From the NCBI RefSeq assembly GCF_900112595.1, contig NZ_FOMI01000008.1:62001-126000 (forward strand): a DNA stretch of 64,000 bases, given 5' to 3'. This document shows positions 1-9,233 of the stretch, piece by piece (position 1 is the stretch's first letter; each line of letters begins with the position of its first letter). A program made the translations under genes and the position numbers. The stretch is from Algibacter pectinivorans (lineage in GTDB: Bacteria; Bacteroidota; Bacteroidia; Flavobacteriales; Flavobacteriaceae). The notes below the pieces were generated by a model. That model saw nothing but the letters and a program-made list of their open reading frames with translations. It was not told the origin of the DNA and ran no database searches.

Positions 1-170
1 AGTCGTTTTGACTTTACCAAAGCTATTACTCTAAGACTGAGCTGATACTTTTGTTTGGTGGATTGAATATCTCGATAATAAACCTGTCTATGAACCCCAA
101 GTAAATCACAGGTAGCTGTTATGCTTTGTTTGTGCTTATTTGAGAAGTGTTTTATTACTTGGGTTCTTGC
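1..170 (-). CDS. IS3 OrfB transposase (integrase) N-terminal fragment, partial at window edge
   Basis: In the -1 frame relative to OrfA, an open frame of 56 codons runs from the slippery heptamer to base 1. It includes VIKHFSNKHKQSI and CDLLGVHRQVYYR, which is the usual start of IS3-family OrfB proteins (a helix-turn-helix-like segment before the DDE integrase core). It would be made as an OrfA-OrfB fusion by programmed -1 frameshifting at A AAA AAG, after which the next codon is GCA. The catalytic DDE core lies outside the window. Because OrfA carries a premature stop upstream of the shift site, the fusion cannot be made by this copy without readthrough. Confidence 0.65.
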
Positions 171-550
171 TTTTTTCTGATAGGAATATTAAACTCTTTT
201 TCAGCAATATCAATCATCATATCAATCAGTATCCCTTTTTTGTTAGCTATATCTGCTAAATACTCCGCTCTGTTCTTTTGCTTTTCAAGTAGTTTTACTT
301 GTTGTTCTTATTCTAATATACGTTGTTCTGGAGTTTTAAACATACCTTGTTGGATTGAGTATTGATAATCAAAGTTACCATATTTTTTTAACCAAGTTCG
401 AACGGTAGAAGCAGCTTGAATGCCATATTTATTTAAAGCTCCTGTGGTGGTTAATAGACCTTGTTCTATTTCTTGAACAATTTGTAATTTTAGACTTAAA
501 CTGTAATCTTTTTTTGTGCGCTTTTTGTAATTTGAATAGAATGGTTTCAT
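155..550 (-). pseudogene. IS3 OrfA transposase subunit, interrupted by an in-frame stop
   Basis: OrfA supplies the helix-turn-helix DNA-binding part of an IS3 transposase. Reading from the ATG at 550, the first 80 residues include an HTH segment (LKLQIVQEIEQGLLTTTGALNKYG, shown here only as the stretch ending at NKYG; then STVRTWLKKYG). After RILE a TAA stop (308-310) interrupts the frame. The same frame continues as EQQVKLLEKQK and ends with IPIRKKQEPK at 155. The continuation looks like the usual leucine-zipper end of OrfA, so a single T-to-A change (TTA Leu to TAA) is the simplest explanation. A TTG start at 589 would add 13 residues but overlaps the inferred IS end, so the ATG is preferred. 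Confidence 0.75.
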
Positions 551-695
551 AAATAATGTTAAGTGTAACACTATTTCAGGACGAGACAATTTTAATTTTA
601 AAAACTCAGGTTTAATACTTACCTCAGTTTTTTTATTTTCGATGCATTATATTATAAATAGCATGAGTAATTAAGAAAAAATAATACTCTCTCTT

Positions 696-735
696 TACAG
701 GACACTGCAGGATACTAAAGGATGCAACAGGATGG
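696..735 (+). promoter_or_regulatory. Four tandem 10-bp repeats (activator-site candidate) upstream of susC
   Basis: Four consecutive decamers read TACAGGACAC, TGCAGGATAC, TAAAGGATGC and AACAGGATGG, all in exact 10-bp register, one DNA helical turn. The last ends 19 bp before a TA-C-TTTG sequence (755-761) that resembles the Bacteroidota -7 box TAnnTTTG with one base missing from the spacer. Five other sites in this window share the decamer and the 19-bp spacing. The site sits where a -33 box would lie, which suggests a class II activator site. The binding protein is not known. Confidence 0.7.
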
Positions 736-791
736 TTCTTGCCTTAATTCATAATACTTTGTACTCTGTATAACAAATTAACTAAAACTTT

Positions 792-3700
792 ATGAATTTA
801 AAAATTAAATCAAGTATACGTTTAAGTTTAAAAAGAACTTTTATGTATCTTATTTTGGCATGGTCCAGTATGGCTATGTTAAATGCTCAAACTGTAACAG
901 GCACAGTTTCTGCAGATGGACAACCCCTTCCTGGAGCAACTGTTTTATTAAAAGGAACATCAAAAGGGACTAGTACAGATTTTGATGGTAACTTTACAAT
1001 TAACGCAGATGCCCAAAGTACTCTTGTTATTTCTTATGTTGGTTACCTAACAAAAGAAATCCTAGTAGGAAATCAAACTAATTTTAATATAACATTACAG
1101 CAAGATAACGCGCTAGACGAAGTTGTTGTTATTGGTTATGGAACACAGAGGAAATCGGATTTAACCGGGTCTGTTTCTTCTGTAAGTTCAGAAGACCTAA
1201 CTGCAGTTCCTGTATCTAGGGTCGATCAAGCTTTACAAGGTCGTGCTTCTGGTGTTCAGGTAACGCAAACAAGTGGAGCGCCTGGTGCTGGTACTGTAAT
1301 TAGAGTAAGAGGTGGTAACTCTATTACTGGTAGTAATGAGCCACTTTGGGTTATTGATGGTATAGTTGTTGGTACTAATTTTAACTTAAATAATATTAAC
1401 AGTAATGATATTAAATCTATAGAGATTTTAAAAGACGCATCGTCTATAGCCATATATGGTTCAAGAGGTGCAAATGGTGTTGTGTTAGTAAGTACTAAGA
1501 ACGGATCAGGAGCAGGTTCTGGTAAACCAGAAGTAAGTGTAAATTTATACACTAGTATGCAGTTAGTTCCAGAATTACCAGATTTACTTTCGCAAGCAGA
1601 ACAAATTGAGTTTACAAATGAGAGTGCAAGATTTAGGTCGGCAGCAGAACCTTTTCCAAACGACCCTTCAACATATCCAGATAATGATTGGTTCGACTTA
1701 CTTTTAGACCCATCTCCAATTTATAATGCCGATGTGTCTATTTCTGGAGCAACAGATAACTTAAATTACTACACGTCTTTAAACTATTTTAACCAAGACG
1801 GATTGGTGAAAAGTACAGGTATTGAAAAATATATATTTAGATCTAATTTAGATTATAAATTAAGCGATAAGGTAAAAACAGGGTTTAGAGTTAATTATTC
1901 TAGAATAGAACAAGATAATGGTAATGCCAGTTTTGGTAATGCCTTTGCAACGCTTCGTACGCAACCAATCTATAATGAGGATGGTACCTTTAATGGTTTT
2001 GATGACGTTGTAGGTTCTCCATGGTCTAATCCAATAGCAAATATAGCTTTAAACACAAACGAAACTTTTACTAATAATTTATTAGCATCGTTATATTTTG
2101 AGTATAAGCCGGCAGAAAACTGGATTATTAGATCTACATTTAGTCCAGAGTTTAATAATACCAAACAAAATAGATTTACGTCTAGTCAAAGTCCTAATTT
2201 ACTTATTGTAAATGATTTGGGTAACGCAAGTGTAAGAACAGTAGCGAGTTCTGGCTGGAATAATGAAAACACTATTCAATATCAATCAGATTTTGGTGAG
2301 AATCATAGTGTAACGGCACTTGCAGGGGCTTCTTTTCAAAAAGTATCTACAGAAATTGCAGAGGCCGAAGCTTTTGGCATAACTAGTGATGCTACAGGGT
2401 TTAACAACCTAGGGTTTTCCGATCCTACAAGAAGCGTTGTGTCTAGTGATTTTACAGGATTTCAAATCGCTTCTTTTTTTGGAAGGCTAAACTATTCATT
2501 CAAAGATAAATATCTTTTAACTTTAGTTGGAAGAACAGACGGTAGTTCGGTTTTTGCAGAAGGTAATAAATATGAATTTTACCCATCTATTGCGGGAGCT
2601 TGGAAAATATCCGAAGAGGCTTTCATGCAAGACCAATCAATTTTTCAAGACTTAAAATTAAGAGCAAGTTTTGGTAAATCAGGTAATCAAGCCATAGAGC
2701 CTTATAGAACTAAAGGTGTTTTAGTAGAGGCAAACACAACGCTAAATGGAGTGGAACAACCAGGGTTAACACTAGGACGACCTTCAAACCCTAAATTAAA
2801 ATGGGAAACCACCAATTCTTTAGATATTGCATTAGAAGCCTCACTTTTTGGGGGTAGAGTATTTACAGAATTGAACTACTACTACAAAAAAACTAATGAT
2901 TTGCTATTGGATGTAACAATACCAAGACAAACAGGATTTACAAGTCAATTACAAAATGTTGGTTCTTTAGAAAATAAAGGTTGGGAGTTTTTAGTAAATT
3001 CAACAAATATTAGCAATCAGGATTTTAATTGGAATTCTACTCTAACATTGTCGTCTAATAAAAATAAAATATTAGACCTAGGTGGTGTCGATTTTATTGA
3101 TGTTACAGTAGATGCTATTTTGGGCTCTGGTAATACACGATTAATAGTAGGTGAGTCTGTACCTGTATATACAGGAGTACCATTTTTAGGAACATGGAAA
3201 AGTCAAGAAGAGATAGATGCATCAGGATTAACAGACCCTCAAGTGGTTGGAGGTTCTAAATTTCAAGACGTTAATGGCGATAACATTATATCAAATGAAG
3301 ATGCCGTTGTACTAGGAAGCCCATTACCAGATTTAATTTTTGGGTTTGAAAACTCATTTTCATATAAAAATTGGGATTTTTCATTCTATTTTCAAGGAAC
3401 AGTTGGTAACGAGGTATATAATTTAAGAACACGTAACCATTATTTTAATAGAGGAGAAACTACAAAATTTGCCGAATTAGCCAATAGATGGACACCAGAA
3501 AATCCAACATCTAATATACCAAGAGCAGGAGCAGACTCTGTTACAGGAACGCCTCCAAACTCCGAATATGTTGAAGATGGGTCGCACCTACGTTTAAAAA
3601 CGTTAAGATTGGCTTATAATCTTCCAGTAGAGAAAATGGGACTAAATAGTTTTAAAAACGCAACCATTTATTTTTCTGGTAGTAATTTGTTATTATTCTC

Positions 3701-3833
3701 TAATTTTAGATTAATTGATCCGGAAGCTAGTAATTTTGGAAGAAGTGGTCTAGGGAATATTGCACAAGGCTATAATGACGGTTCTTATCCTAATCCTCGA
3801 GTGTTAACACTTGGACTAAATGTAACATTTTAA
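792..3833 (+). CDS. susC: SusC/RagA-family TonB-dependent outer-membrane transporter
   Basis: This 1013-residue outer-membrane beta-barrel imports oligosaccharides with its SusD partner, powered by TonB. A signal peptide ends near residue 33 (MLNAQ). Residues about 35-105 form a carboxypeptidase-regulatory-like beta-sandwich (GTVSADGQPLPGATVLLKG). The TonB-box/linker DEVVVIGYGTQRKSDLTG follows near 108-127, then the plug and barrel, ending with the aromatic LGLNVTF. There is no N-terminal STN signalling extension, so it is not a FecA-type sensor, which fits with the absence of an ECF sigma/anti-sigma pair. It is the first PUL gene, 13 bp before the SusD gene, and is preceded by the four-repeat regulatory element. 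The substrate is inferred from the neighbours: a sulfated rhamnose-containing oligosaccharide. Confidence 0.95.
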   Translation: MNLKIKSSIRLSLKRTFMYLILAWSSMAMLNAQTVTGTVSADGQPLPGATVLLKGTSKGTSTDFDGNFTINADAQSTLVISYVGYLTKEILVGNQTNFNITLQQDNALDEVVVIGYGTQRKSDLTGSVSSVSSEDLTAVPVSRVDQALQGRASGVQVTQTSGAPGAGTVIRVRGGNSITGSNEPLWVIDGIVVGTNFNLNNINSNDIKSIEILKDASSIAIYGSRGANGVVLVSTKNGSGAGSGKPEVSVNLYTSMQLVPELPDLLSQAEQIEFTNESARFRSAAEPFPNDPSTYPDNDWFDLLLDPSPIYNADVSISGATDNLNYYTSLNYFNQDGLVKSTGIEKYIFRSNLDYKLSDKVKTGFRVNYSRIEQDNGNASFGNAFATLRTQPIYNEDGTFNGFDDVVGSPWSNPIANIALNTNETFTNNLLASLYFEYKPAENWIIRSTFSPEFNNTKQNRFTSSQSPNLLIVNDLGNASVRTVASSGWNNENTIQYQSDFGENHSVTALAGASFQKVSTEIAEAEAFGITSDATGFNNLGFSDPTRSVVSSDFTGFQIASFFGRLNYSFKDKYLLTLVGRTDGSSVFAEGNKYEFYPSIAGAWKISEEAFMQDQSIFQDLKLRASFGKSGNQAIEPYRTKGVLVEANTTLNGVEQPGLTLGRPSNPKLKWETTNSLDIALEASLFGGRVFTELNYYYKKTNDLLLDVTIPRQTGFTSQLQNVGSLENKGWEFLVNSTNISNQDFNWNSTLTLSSNKNKILDLGGVDFIDVTVDAILGSGNTRLIVGESVPVYTGVPFLGTWKSQEEIDASGLTDPQVVGGSKFQDVNGDNIISNEDAVVLGSPLPDLIFGFENSFSYKNWDFSFYFQGTVGNEVYNLRTRNHYFNRGETTKFAELANRWTPENPTSNIPRAGADSVTGTPPNSEYVEDGSHLRLKTLRLAYNLPVEKMGLNSFKNATIYFSGSNLLLFSNFRLIDPEASNFGRSGLGNIAQGYNDGSYPNPRVLTLGLNVTF

Positions 3834-3845
3834 AAACAAACACAA

Positions 3846-5438
3846 ATGAAAACAAAACATATATTTTTATACATCCTAATAACTTTTGCTTTTTTTGGTT
3901 GTGAGAGCTTTTTAGAGGAAGACCCAAGAGCAGTAATTGCTCCCGAAACATTTTTTGCTTCAGAAAATGATGCAAGACAAGCTATGACAGGTGTTTATGC
4001 AATTTTAAAAAACAATTCTCTTTATGGGCAAGTTGGACTAGATGTTTTTTACGATAATGGATGCGATATTATAGAGCCCAATCGTGCGGCAAATATTTTC
4101 GAACCTATGGGTAATTATTCCTTAAACGAGGCTATAGCAGATGTATCCGTTCAAAAAATGAGTGTTTCAGATACCTGGAAAGATTTGTATAGAGTAATTA
4201 ATAACGCAAATATTGTTATTGATCGAGTTACAGATAATGAATCTATTTCACCTGCTTCACAAGCTGATATTATTGCCGACGCCAGATTTGTAAGAGCATT
4301 AAGCTATTGGCATATAACGAACCTTTGGGGCGATGCACCGTATTATACAGAAGCCTTAGAAATAGACGAAATTAAAGTTTTAGGCAGAACAGATGAAGCA
4401 ACTATTATTAGTGGTATTTTAGACGATTTGCAGTTTGCTCAAGCCAATTTACAATCAACATATGTAGAAGACGAAAGAGGTCGCGCTTCAAAATGGGCAG
4501 CAGCAATAATTGAGGCCAAAATTTTAATGCAACAAAAAGAGTGGCAATTAGGGTTAGATAAATGTTTAGAAATTATTAATCAATCGCCGCACAGTTTATT
4601 ATCTAATTATGCCGATGTTTTTGATCCAAAAAACGAATTTAATTCAGAAATTATTTGGTCTTTGGATTTTGCAAAAGATATTAGAGGACAGTTTGAAGAA
4701 GGGACAGTGAGAGATGATGGTACTTTACCAGCAGTTTTTGGTAATGGTAACTGGAGACCAAGTATGTTTAGTCCTCGTTTACGAGATGAACCTAAAAACT
4801 CAGCAGAAAGAGGGGCATTACGGGAGGCATTATCAGAAAGGGACGAAGCTTTTAATGGTACAGGATTACAAGTAGCATCTAGAGATTTTGCAGAGAAGTT
4901 TCCATTAAACGATTTAAGACGACCACTAAATATAATGGATACCTATTTAGGATTTGAATTAAACTTTCCTTACATGCCTAAATTTTGGAATTTGGATGTT
5001 AACGATTCACCTCGTTTTAATCACTCTGATAATAGAATGGTATTTCGTTTGGCAGATGTATATTTAATGGCTGCCGAGTGCGAAAATGAACGTCCAGGAG
5101 GAAATCCTACATCGGCGTACAATTACATAAAAGAAATAAGAGAACGTGCTTATGCAACAGTAGCGGAAGCCGAGGCTATTAAAGGACTTAGCCAGCAAGA
5201 ATTTAGAGAAGCCATATACGATGAACGTAAGTGGGAGCTAGCCGGTGAAGCGAATAGAAGATACGACTTAATTAGATGGGGTATTTTATTCGATGTTGTG
5301 CAGGATTTAGAGTATAGATTTTGGGACCCTGCCGGCAATATTAAAGCTTGGCATGTTAAACTGCCAATTCCTTTACAAGAATTACAAACCAACCCGAATT
5401 TATTGGAGTCTGATCCAACAAATAACGGATATAGGTAG
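3846..5438 (+). CDS. susD: SusD/RagB-family surface glycan-binding lipoprotein
   Basis: This 530-residue protein is the lid and glycan-binding partner of the SusC channel on the cell surface. A lipoprotein signal peptide ends at FFGC (Cys19), followed by ESFLEEDP, the classic SusD N-terminus. The C-terminal half has the SusD signature, including FRLADVYLMAAECENE, an AYNYIKEIRERAY helix and RKWELAGEANRRYDLIRWG. It lies 13 bp after susC and is certainly co-transcribed with it. A strong rho-independent terminator follows at once, so this pair forms its own unit or is attenuated from the genes downstream. Confidence 0.95.
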   Translation: MKTKHIFLYILITFAFFGCESFLEEDPRAVIAPETFFASENDARQAMTGVYAILKNNSLYGQVGLDVFYDNGCDIIEPNRAANIFEPMGNYSLNEAIADVSVQKMSVSDTWKDLYRVINNANIVIDRVTDNESISPASQADIIADARFVRALSYWHITNLWGDAPYYTEALEIDEIKVLGRTDEATIISGILDDLQFAQANLQSTYVEDERGRASKWAAAIIEAKILMQQKEWQLGLDKCLEIINQSPHSLLSNYADVFDPKNEFNSEIIWSLDFAKDIRGQFEEGTVRDDGTLPAVFGNGNWRPSMFSPRLRDEPKNSAERGALREALSERDEAFNGTGLQVASRDFAEKFPLNDLRRPLNIMDTYLGFELNFPYMPKFWNLDVNDSPRFNHSDNRMVFRLADVYLMAAECENERPGGNPTSAYNYIKEIRERAYATVAEAEAIKGLSQQEFREAIYDERKWELAGEANRRYDLIRWGILFDVVQDLEYRFWDPAGNIKAWHVKLPIPLQELQTNPNLLESDPTNNGYR

Positions 5439-5464
5439 AAGTTAGTGTGTTATTTTATTTTTTT

Positions 5465-5498
5465 AAGGTCAGAATATAGTTTTATTCTGACCTTTTTT
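5465..5498 (+). terminator. Rho-independent terminator after susCD
   Basis: A perfect 12-bp stem (5465-5476 pairs with 5483-5494) with a 6-base loop is followed by a T run through 5498. It lies 26 bp after the susD stop codon and would end or attenuate the susCD transcript. Confidence 0.9.
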
Positions 5499-5520
5499 AG
5501 TACCTGTTACTTTCTATAAA

Positions 5521-5540
5521 TACAGCATAGTACAGGGTAC
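5521..5540 (+). promoter_or_regulatory. Two tandem 10-bp repeats (activator-site candidate) upstream of the GH5 gene
   Basis: Decamers TACAGCATAG and TACAGGGTAC are contiguous. The second ends 19 bp before TATCTTGC (5560-5567), a weak match to the -7 box TAnnTTTG. The start codon is at 5593. The dimer is nearly the same as the minus-strand site at 32404-32423. Confidence 0.7.
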
Positions 5541-5592
5541 TATTTAAGTATTCAAAATTTATCTTGCATTATATTTTAATTATTAAATTTTT

Positions 5593-6987
5593 ATGAAATT
5601 CCAATTATTTCTAGGAGTATTTTTATTAACCTATTTTACAACTTTTGCCCAAATAAAGCATGGTTTAAGAGATGAAGACGGACGTCATATTATACCTAGA
5701 GGTTTCGTGGTTAATACAAATGATCACAAAGGGGAAGTGTTTTTTAATAGCGATGACTATGCAAGAATGGTTAGAATGGGAGCTAACTTTCAAGTAATAC
5801 GATTAGAATTAGGTAAGCTAAGTCATTTTCCGGGAGGTAAATTAGATCCAACTTATTTGAATAAGCTTGATAATCTGGTAGAACTTGGTAAAAACCATGG
5901 GATTAAAACCATTTTTAAAATGACAGTTTATGGAGTTGATAAATTTATTTGGGAAGAGTTTTGGCAAAACAAAAAGGATGAATATGAAACCTATATTGAT
6001 GCATGGAAAGTGATATGGAATCGATATTCAGAGGAATCTTCGGTGTTAGGTTACGATGTGGTAAACGAACCTAGGAAGTTAACCATGGATATTTCTTATG
6101 AAAAACTAACTAATAAATATCTCATTCCGCTATATCAAAAAATTATAGATGAAAGTCAAAAAATAAACGCAGATAAAATGACATTGTTTCAGTCTATCTT
6201 CATGAATAAAGGAGAGAAAGTAGACAACAATCAATATTCTGAAATTACGGCGCCCATAAAAAGAAAGAATATTATTTTTGCGCCACATATATATCAAAAT
6301 GATATTAACTATTTAAAGCGTAATATGGATCGTTTTGATAAAGAATCAGACATGCTAAACGCTCCAATTCTTATAGGAGAATGGGGTTTTCCTACCTTTG
6401 CAACAACCGATACTATTATAGATGGCAAACTTGGGCAGTTAAAGTATAGAGAGCTTTACATACGAACAGCAGAGGTATTCGATAAGATGGGGGTAGGCTC
6501 AATTAAAGCTTGGTTTTTAGGTAATCGTACCATGCAACATTTTTTGCCGGGTGGTCCTTCAACATGGTCTATTTTTAGCGATAGTACCGATGCAGGTACC
6601 GTTGAACGTAAGTATATTACAGATGTAATATCACGACCTTTTCCACAAGTTATTGCAGGAGATATTCAATCGTTTCTATTCAATCATGCTACAAGAAGTT
6701 TAGATGTTAAATTAAGGCCAGATAATAGTAAAGGCGCATCCAAAATATTTATTGGTGCCAATAGGCATTATCCAGATGGGTTTTCTGTTTTAATAGGCAA
6801 TCAGTCAGTTTTATATTATAACCCTTTAAAAAATGTTGGTCTTGAAATTTATAAATTAGCGAAAGGTGTCGATCCAACAAATTTTATTTGGGATTCTAAT
6901 ACCCAAAAGTTAATCATATTAAAATGGCCCGAAAACAAGGATGAAATAGAAATGAAAATTGTTCCAGGCATAAGAAATTTTGAATAG
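5593..6987 (+). CDS. GH5-like (cellulase-fold) glycoside hydrolase
   Basis: This 464-residue secreted (beta/alpha)8-barrel hydrolase has a signal peptide ending near residue 19 (TTFAQ). GH5 landmarks are visible: the acid/base Glu159 in VVNEPR, an aromatic-flanked His232 in PHIYQ, and the nucleophile Glu263 in LIGEWGF. Residues from about 355 to 464 form an extra beta-rich domain, as seen C-terminal to the barrel in endoglycoceramidase-type GH5 members. The substrate is not evident, and a beta-glycosidic link in the target glycan is inferred. It starts the unit with GH3 and a sulfatase (23 bp to the GH3 gene) and has its own copy of the repeated regulatory element. GH5 is not one of the enzymes I would expect in an ulvan locus, so its role deserves testing. 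Confidence 0.8.
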   Translation: MKFQLFLGVFLLTYFTTFAQIKHGLRDEDGRHIIPRGFVVNTNDHKGEVFFNSDDYARMVRMGANFQVIRLELGKLSHFPGGKLDPTYLNKLDNLVELGKNHGIKTIFKMTVYGVDKFIWEEFWQNKKDEYETYIDAWKVIWNRYSEESSVLGYDVVNEPRKLTMDISYEKLTNKYLIPLYQKIIDESQKINADKMTLFQSIFMNKGEKVDNNQYSEITAPIKRKNIIFAPHIYQNDINYLKRNMDRFDKESDMLNAPILIGEWGFPTFATTDTIIDGKLGQLKYRELYIRTAEVFDKMGVGSIKAWFLGNRTMQHFLPGGPSTWSIFSDSTDAGTVERKYITDVISRPFPQVIAGDIQSFLFNHATRSLDVKLRPDNSKGASKIFIGANRHYPDGFSVLIGNQSVLYYNPLKNVGLEIYKLAKGVDPTNFIWDSNTQKLIILKWPENKDEIEMKIVPGIRNFE

Positions 6988-7010
6988 TTAATTAAAATAA
7001 AAGTGAATTT

Positions 7011-9185
7011 ATGAAGAAGTTATTATTAGTAGGATGTTTTGTTGTCTCATTTTTAAGTTGTAATTCATATAAAGCAACTGCACAAAATAAAGGACAGTCG
7101 GATTCTGAAATTGCTAAAAAAGTAGAGGGTCTTATAAGTCAAATGACCTTAGACGAAAAAATAGCAGAAATGACGCAAGATGCTCCTGCAAATAACAGAT
7201 TAGGAATTCCGTTCATGAAGTATGGAGAAGCACTACATGGTTTGTGGCTAGTTTTAGATTATTATGGAAATACAACTGCGTATCCTCAAGCTATAGCCGC
7301 AGCTTCTACTTGGCAACCCGAGTTAGTAAAAAAAATGGCCTCTCAAACAGCGATGGAAGCACGTGCTTTAGGTGTTACACATTGCTATTCCCCTAATTTA
7401 GATGTGATTTCTGGTGACCCAAGGTATGGTAGGGTAGAAGAATCTTATGGCGAAGACCCATATTTAGTGTCTAGAATGGGTGTTGCATTTATTGAGGGGT
7501 TACAAGGTACAGGCGAGGAGCAGTATGATGAGAATCATGTTATTGCAACGGCTAAGCATTTTATAGGTTATCCGGAAAATAGACGCGGTATTAATGGTGG
7601 TTTTAGCGATATGTCCGAACGTCGATTACGAGAAATTTATCTGCCTCCTTTTGAAGCTGCTATAAAAGAAGCAAAGGTAGGATCTATAATGCCTGGGCAT
7701 CAAGATTATAATGGAGTTCCAAACCATATGAATACTTGGTTACTAAAGGATATTTTAAGAGATGAATTAGGGTTTGATGGTTTTATTGTTTCCGATAATA
7801 ATGATGTTGCACGATTGGAGACCATGCATTTTATTTCAGAATCTAGAACAGAGTCAGCAATATTAGGTTTAAAAGCTGGTGTGGATATGGATTTAGTTAT
7901 TGGAAAAAGCGTAGACCTATCTTCATATCATTCAAACGTATTAAAAGATACAATTACGAAGAATCCGGAATTAGTAAAATATATTGATAAGGCCACATCT
8001 CGTATTTTAACCGCAAAATATAAATTAGGTTTATTTGATGAGGAACCAAAAGAGATTGATACTAAAACTGTAAATGCGGGAAGAAAAGAGCATCAAGAGT
8101 TTTCTTATGAAATGGCAAAAAAAGCAATCATTTTATTAAAGAATGATAACAATCTTTTGCCTTTAGACATTAACGGTATAAAATCCTTAGCGGTAATTGG
8201 TCCTAACGCACATGAAGAGCAACCTGAAAAAGGAACATATACTTTACTAGGTGGTTATTCTGGATTGCCACCATATTATACGTCTGTATTAGAAGGGTTA
8301 ACAAGTAAAACTAAAGGGAAAGTAAAGATAAATTATGCCAAAGGTTGCGATTTGTTAAGCAATTCCAAAGAAGGATTTTCAGAAGCTATTGCAGCAGCAA
8401 ATAAATCAGACGCGGTTGTACTTGTGGTTGGTGGCTCTCGTAAAACGGGTGGCGAAGGTGTAGATCGTGCCGATTTAGATTTATACGGGGTTCAAAATGA
8501 ATTAGTAGAGGCTATACATAAAACAGGAAAACCAGTAATTGTTGTTTTAATTAATGGACGTCCATTAACTATAAATTATATAGCAGAAAATGTACCTTCT
8601 ATTTTAGAGACTTGGTATTTAGGAATGCGATCTGGTGATGCTATTGCCGATGCTATTTTTGGCGATGTTAATCCAGGAGGGAAACTTACCGTTTCTTTTC
8701 CAAGATCTGTAGGTCAAGTTCCGGTAACGTATTTAGAGCGTCCAGATTTTATTGGTTCTGGTAAAGGATTATATAAAGATGCCGATAAATCGCCTTTATT
8801 TCCTTTTGGCTATGGGCTAAGTTATACCACATTTAAGTACGGTGCACCAAAACTTGAAAACCCAACTATTAGTATTGATGGATCAACAACAGTATCTGTT
8901 GAAGTAACTAATACAGGAGATGTTTTAGGTGATGAGGTAGTACAAATGTATGTTCGAGATGACTATGCTTCTGTAGGACGTTATCTTAAAATGCTAAAAG
9001 GATTTAAGCGCATTACTTTAAAACCAGGCGAAACTAAAACTGTTACTTTTAATCTAGGTTTTAACGAGCTTAATGTTTTAAATCAAGAAATGAAAAAAGT
9101 AGTAGAACCTGGTACTTTTACAATTTCTGTTGGGGCGTCATCTATGGCCAAAGATTTGCAAACAGTATCTTTAATGGCTAAATAA
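7011..9185 (+). CDS. GH3 beta-glycosidase (glucosidase/xylosidase type)
   Basis: This 724-residue GH3 enzyme releases terminal beta-linked sugars from oligosaccharides. A lipoprotein-like signal peptide (FLSC, Cys17) suggests membrane anchoring. The N-terminal barrel has RYGRVEESYGEDP, Lys182-His183 in ATAKHF, and the nucleophile Asp262 in GFIVSDNND. The alpha/beta sandwich follows (about 360-590, including AVIGPNA and VLVINGRP), and a C-terminal fibronectin-III-like domain ends the protein. In an ulvan-type pathway a GH3 would be a beta-xylosidase or beta-glucosidase, and the sequence alone does not decide which. It lies 23 bp after the GH5 gene and 48 bp before a sulfatase. Confidence 0.9.
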   Translation: MKKLLLVGCFVVSFLSCNSYKATAQNKGQSDSEIAKKVEGLISQMTLDEKIAEMTQDAPANNRLGIPFMKYGEALHGLWLVLDYYGNTTAYPQAIAAASTWQPELVKKMASQTAMEARALGVTHCYSPNLDVISGDPRYGRVEESYGEDPYLVSRMGVAFIEGLQGTGEEQYDENHVIATAKHFIGYPENRRGINGGFSDMSERRLREIYLPPFEAAIKEAKVGSIMPGHQDYNGVPNHMNTWLLKDILRDELGFDGFIVSDNNDVARLETMHFISESRTESAILGLKAGVDMDLVIGKSVDLSSYHSNVLKDTITKNPELVKYIDKATSRILTAKYKLGLFDEEPKEIDTKTVNAGRKEHQEFSYEMAKKAIILLKNDNNLLPLDINGIKSLAVIGPNAHEEQPEKGTYTLLGGYSGLPPYYTSVLEGLTSKTKGKVKINYAKGCDLLSNSKEGFSEAIAAANKSDAVVLVVGGSRKTGGEGVDRADLDLYGVQNELVEAIHKTGKPVIVVLINGRPLTINYIAENVPSILETWYLGMRSGDAIADAIFGDVNPGGKLTVSFPRSVGQVPVTYLERPDFIGSGKGLYKDADKSPLFPFGYGLSYTTFKYGAPKLENPTISIDGSTTVSVEVTNTGDVLGDEVVQMYVRDDYASVGRYLKMLKGFKRITLKPGETKTVTFNLGFNELNVLNQEMKKVVEPGTFTISVGASSMAKDLQTVSLMAK

Positions 9186-9233
9186 GTCTAAACGCTAAAA
9201 TTTAAAGCGAATTAGAGTAAACCTATTTTTATC

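Larger units (their letters stand above)
1..588 (-). mobile_element. IS3-family insertion sequence, left portion, degraded and cut by the window edge
   Basis: The minus strand carries the 5' part of an IS3-type element: an OrfA-like helix-turn-helix gene followed by the start of an OrfB-like integrase in the -1 frame, joined by an A AAA AAG slippery heptamer (rev. comp. of 170-176). The outer end is probably at 588, where the minus strand begins TGTCTCGTCC, a TG start typical of IS3 termini. The other end is beyond base 1, so target duplication and the second inverted repeat cannot be checked. OrfA has an in-frame stop, so this copy is probably inactive. It lies about 200 bp from the first PUL gene and marks the PUL edge. 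Confidence 0.75.
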
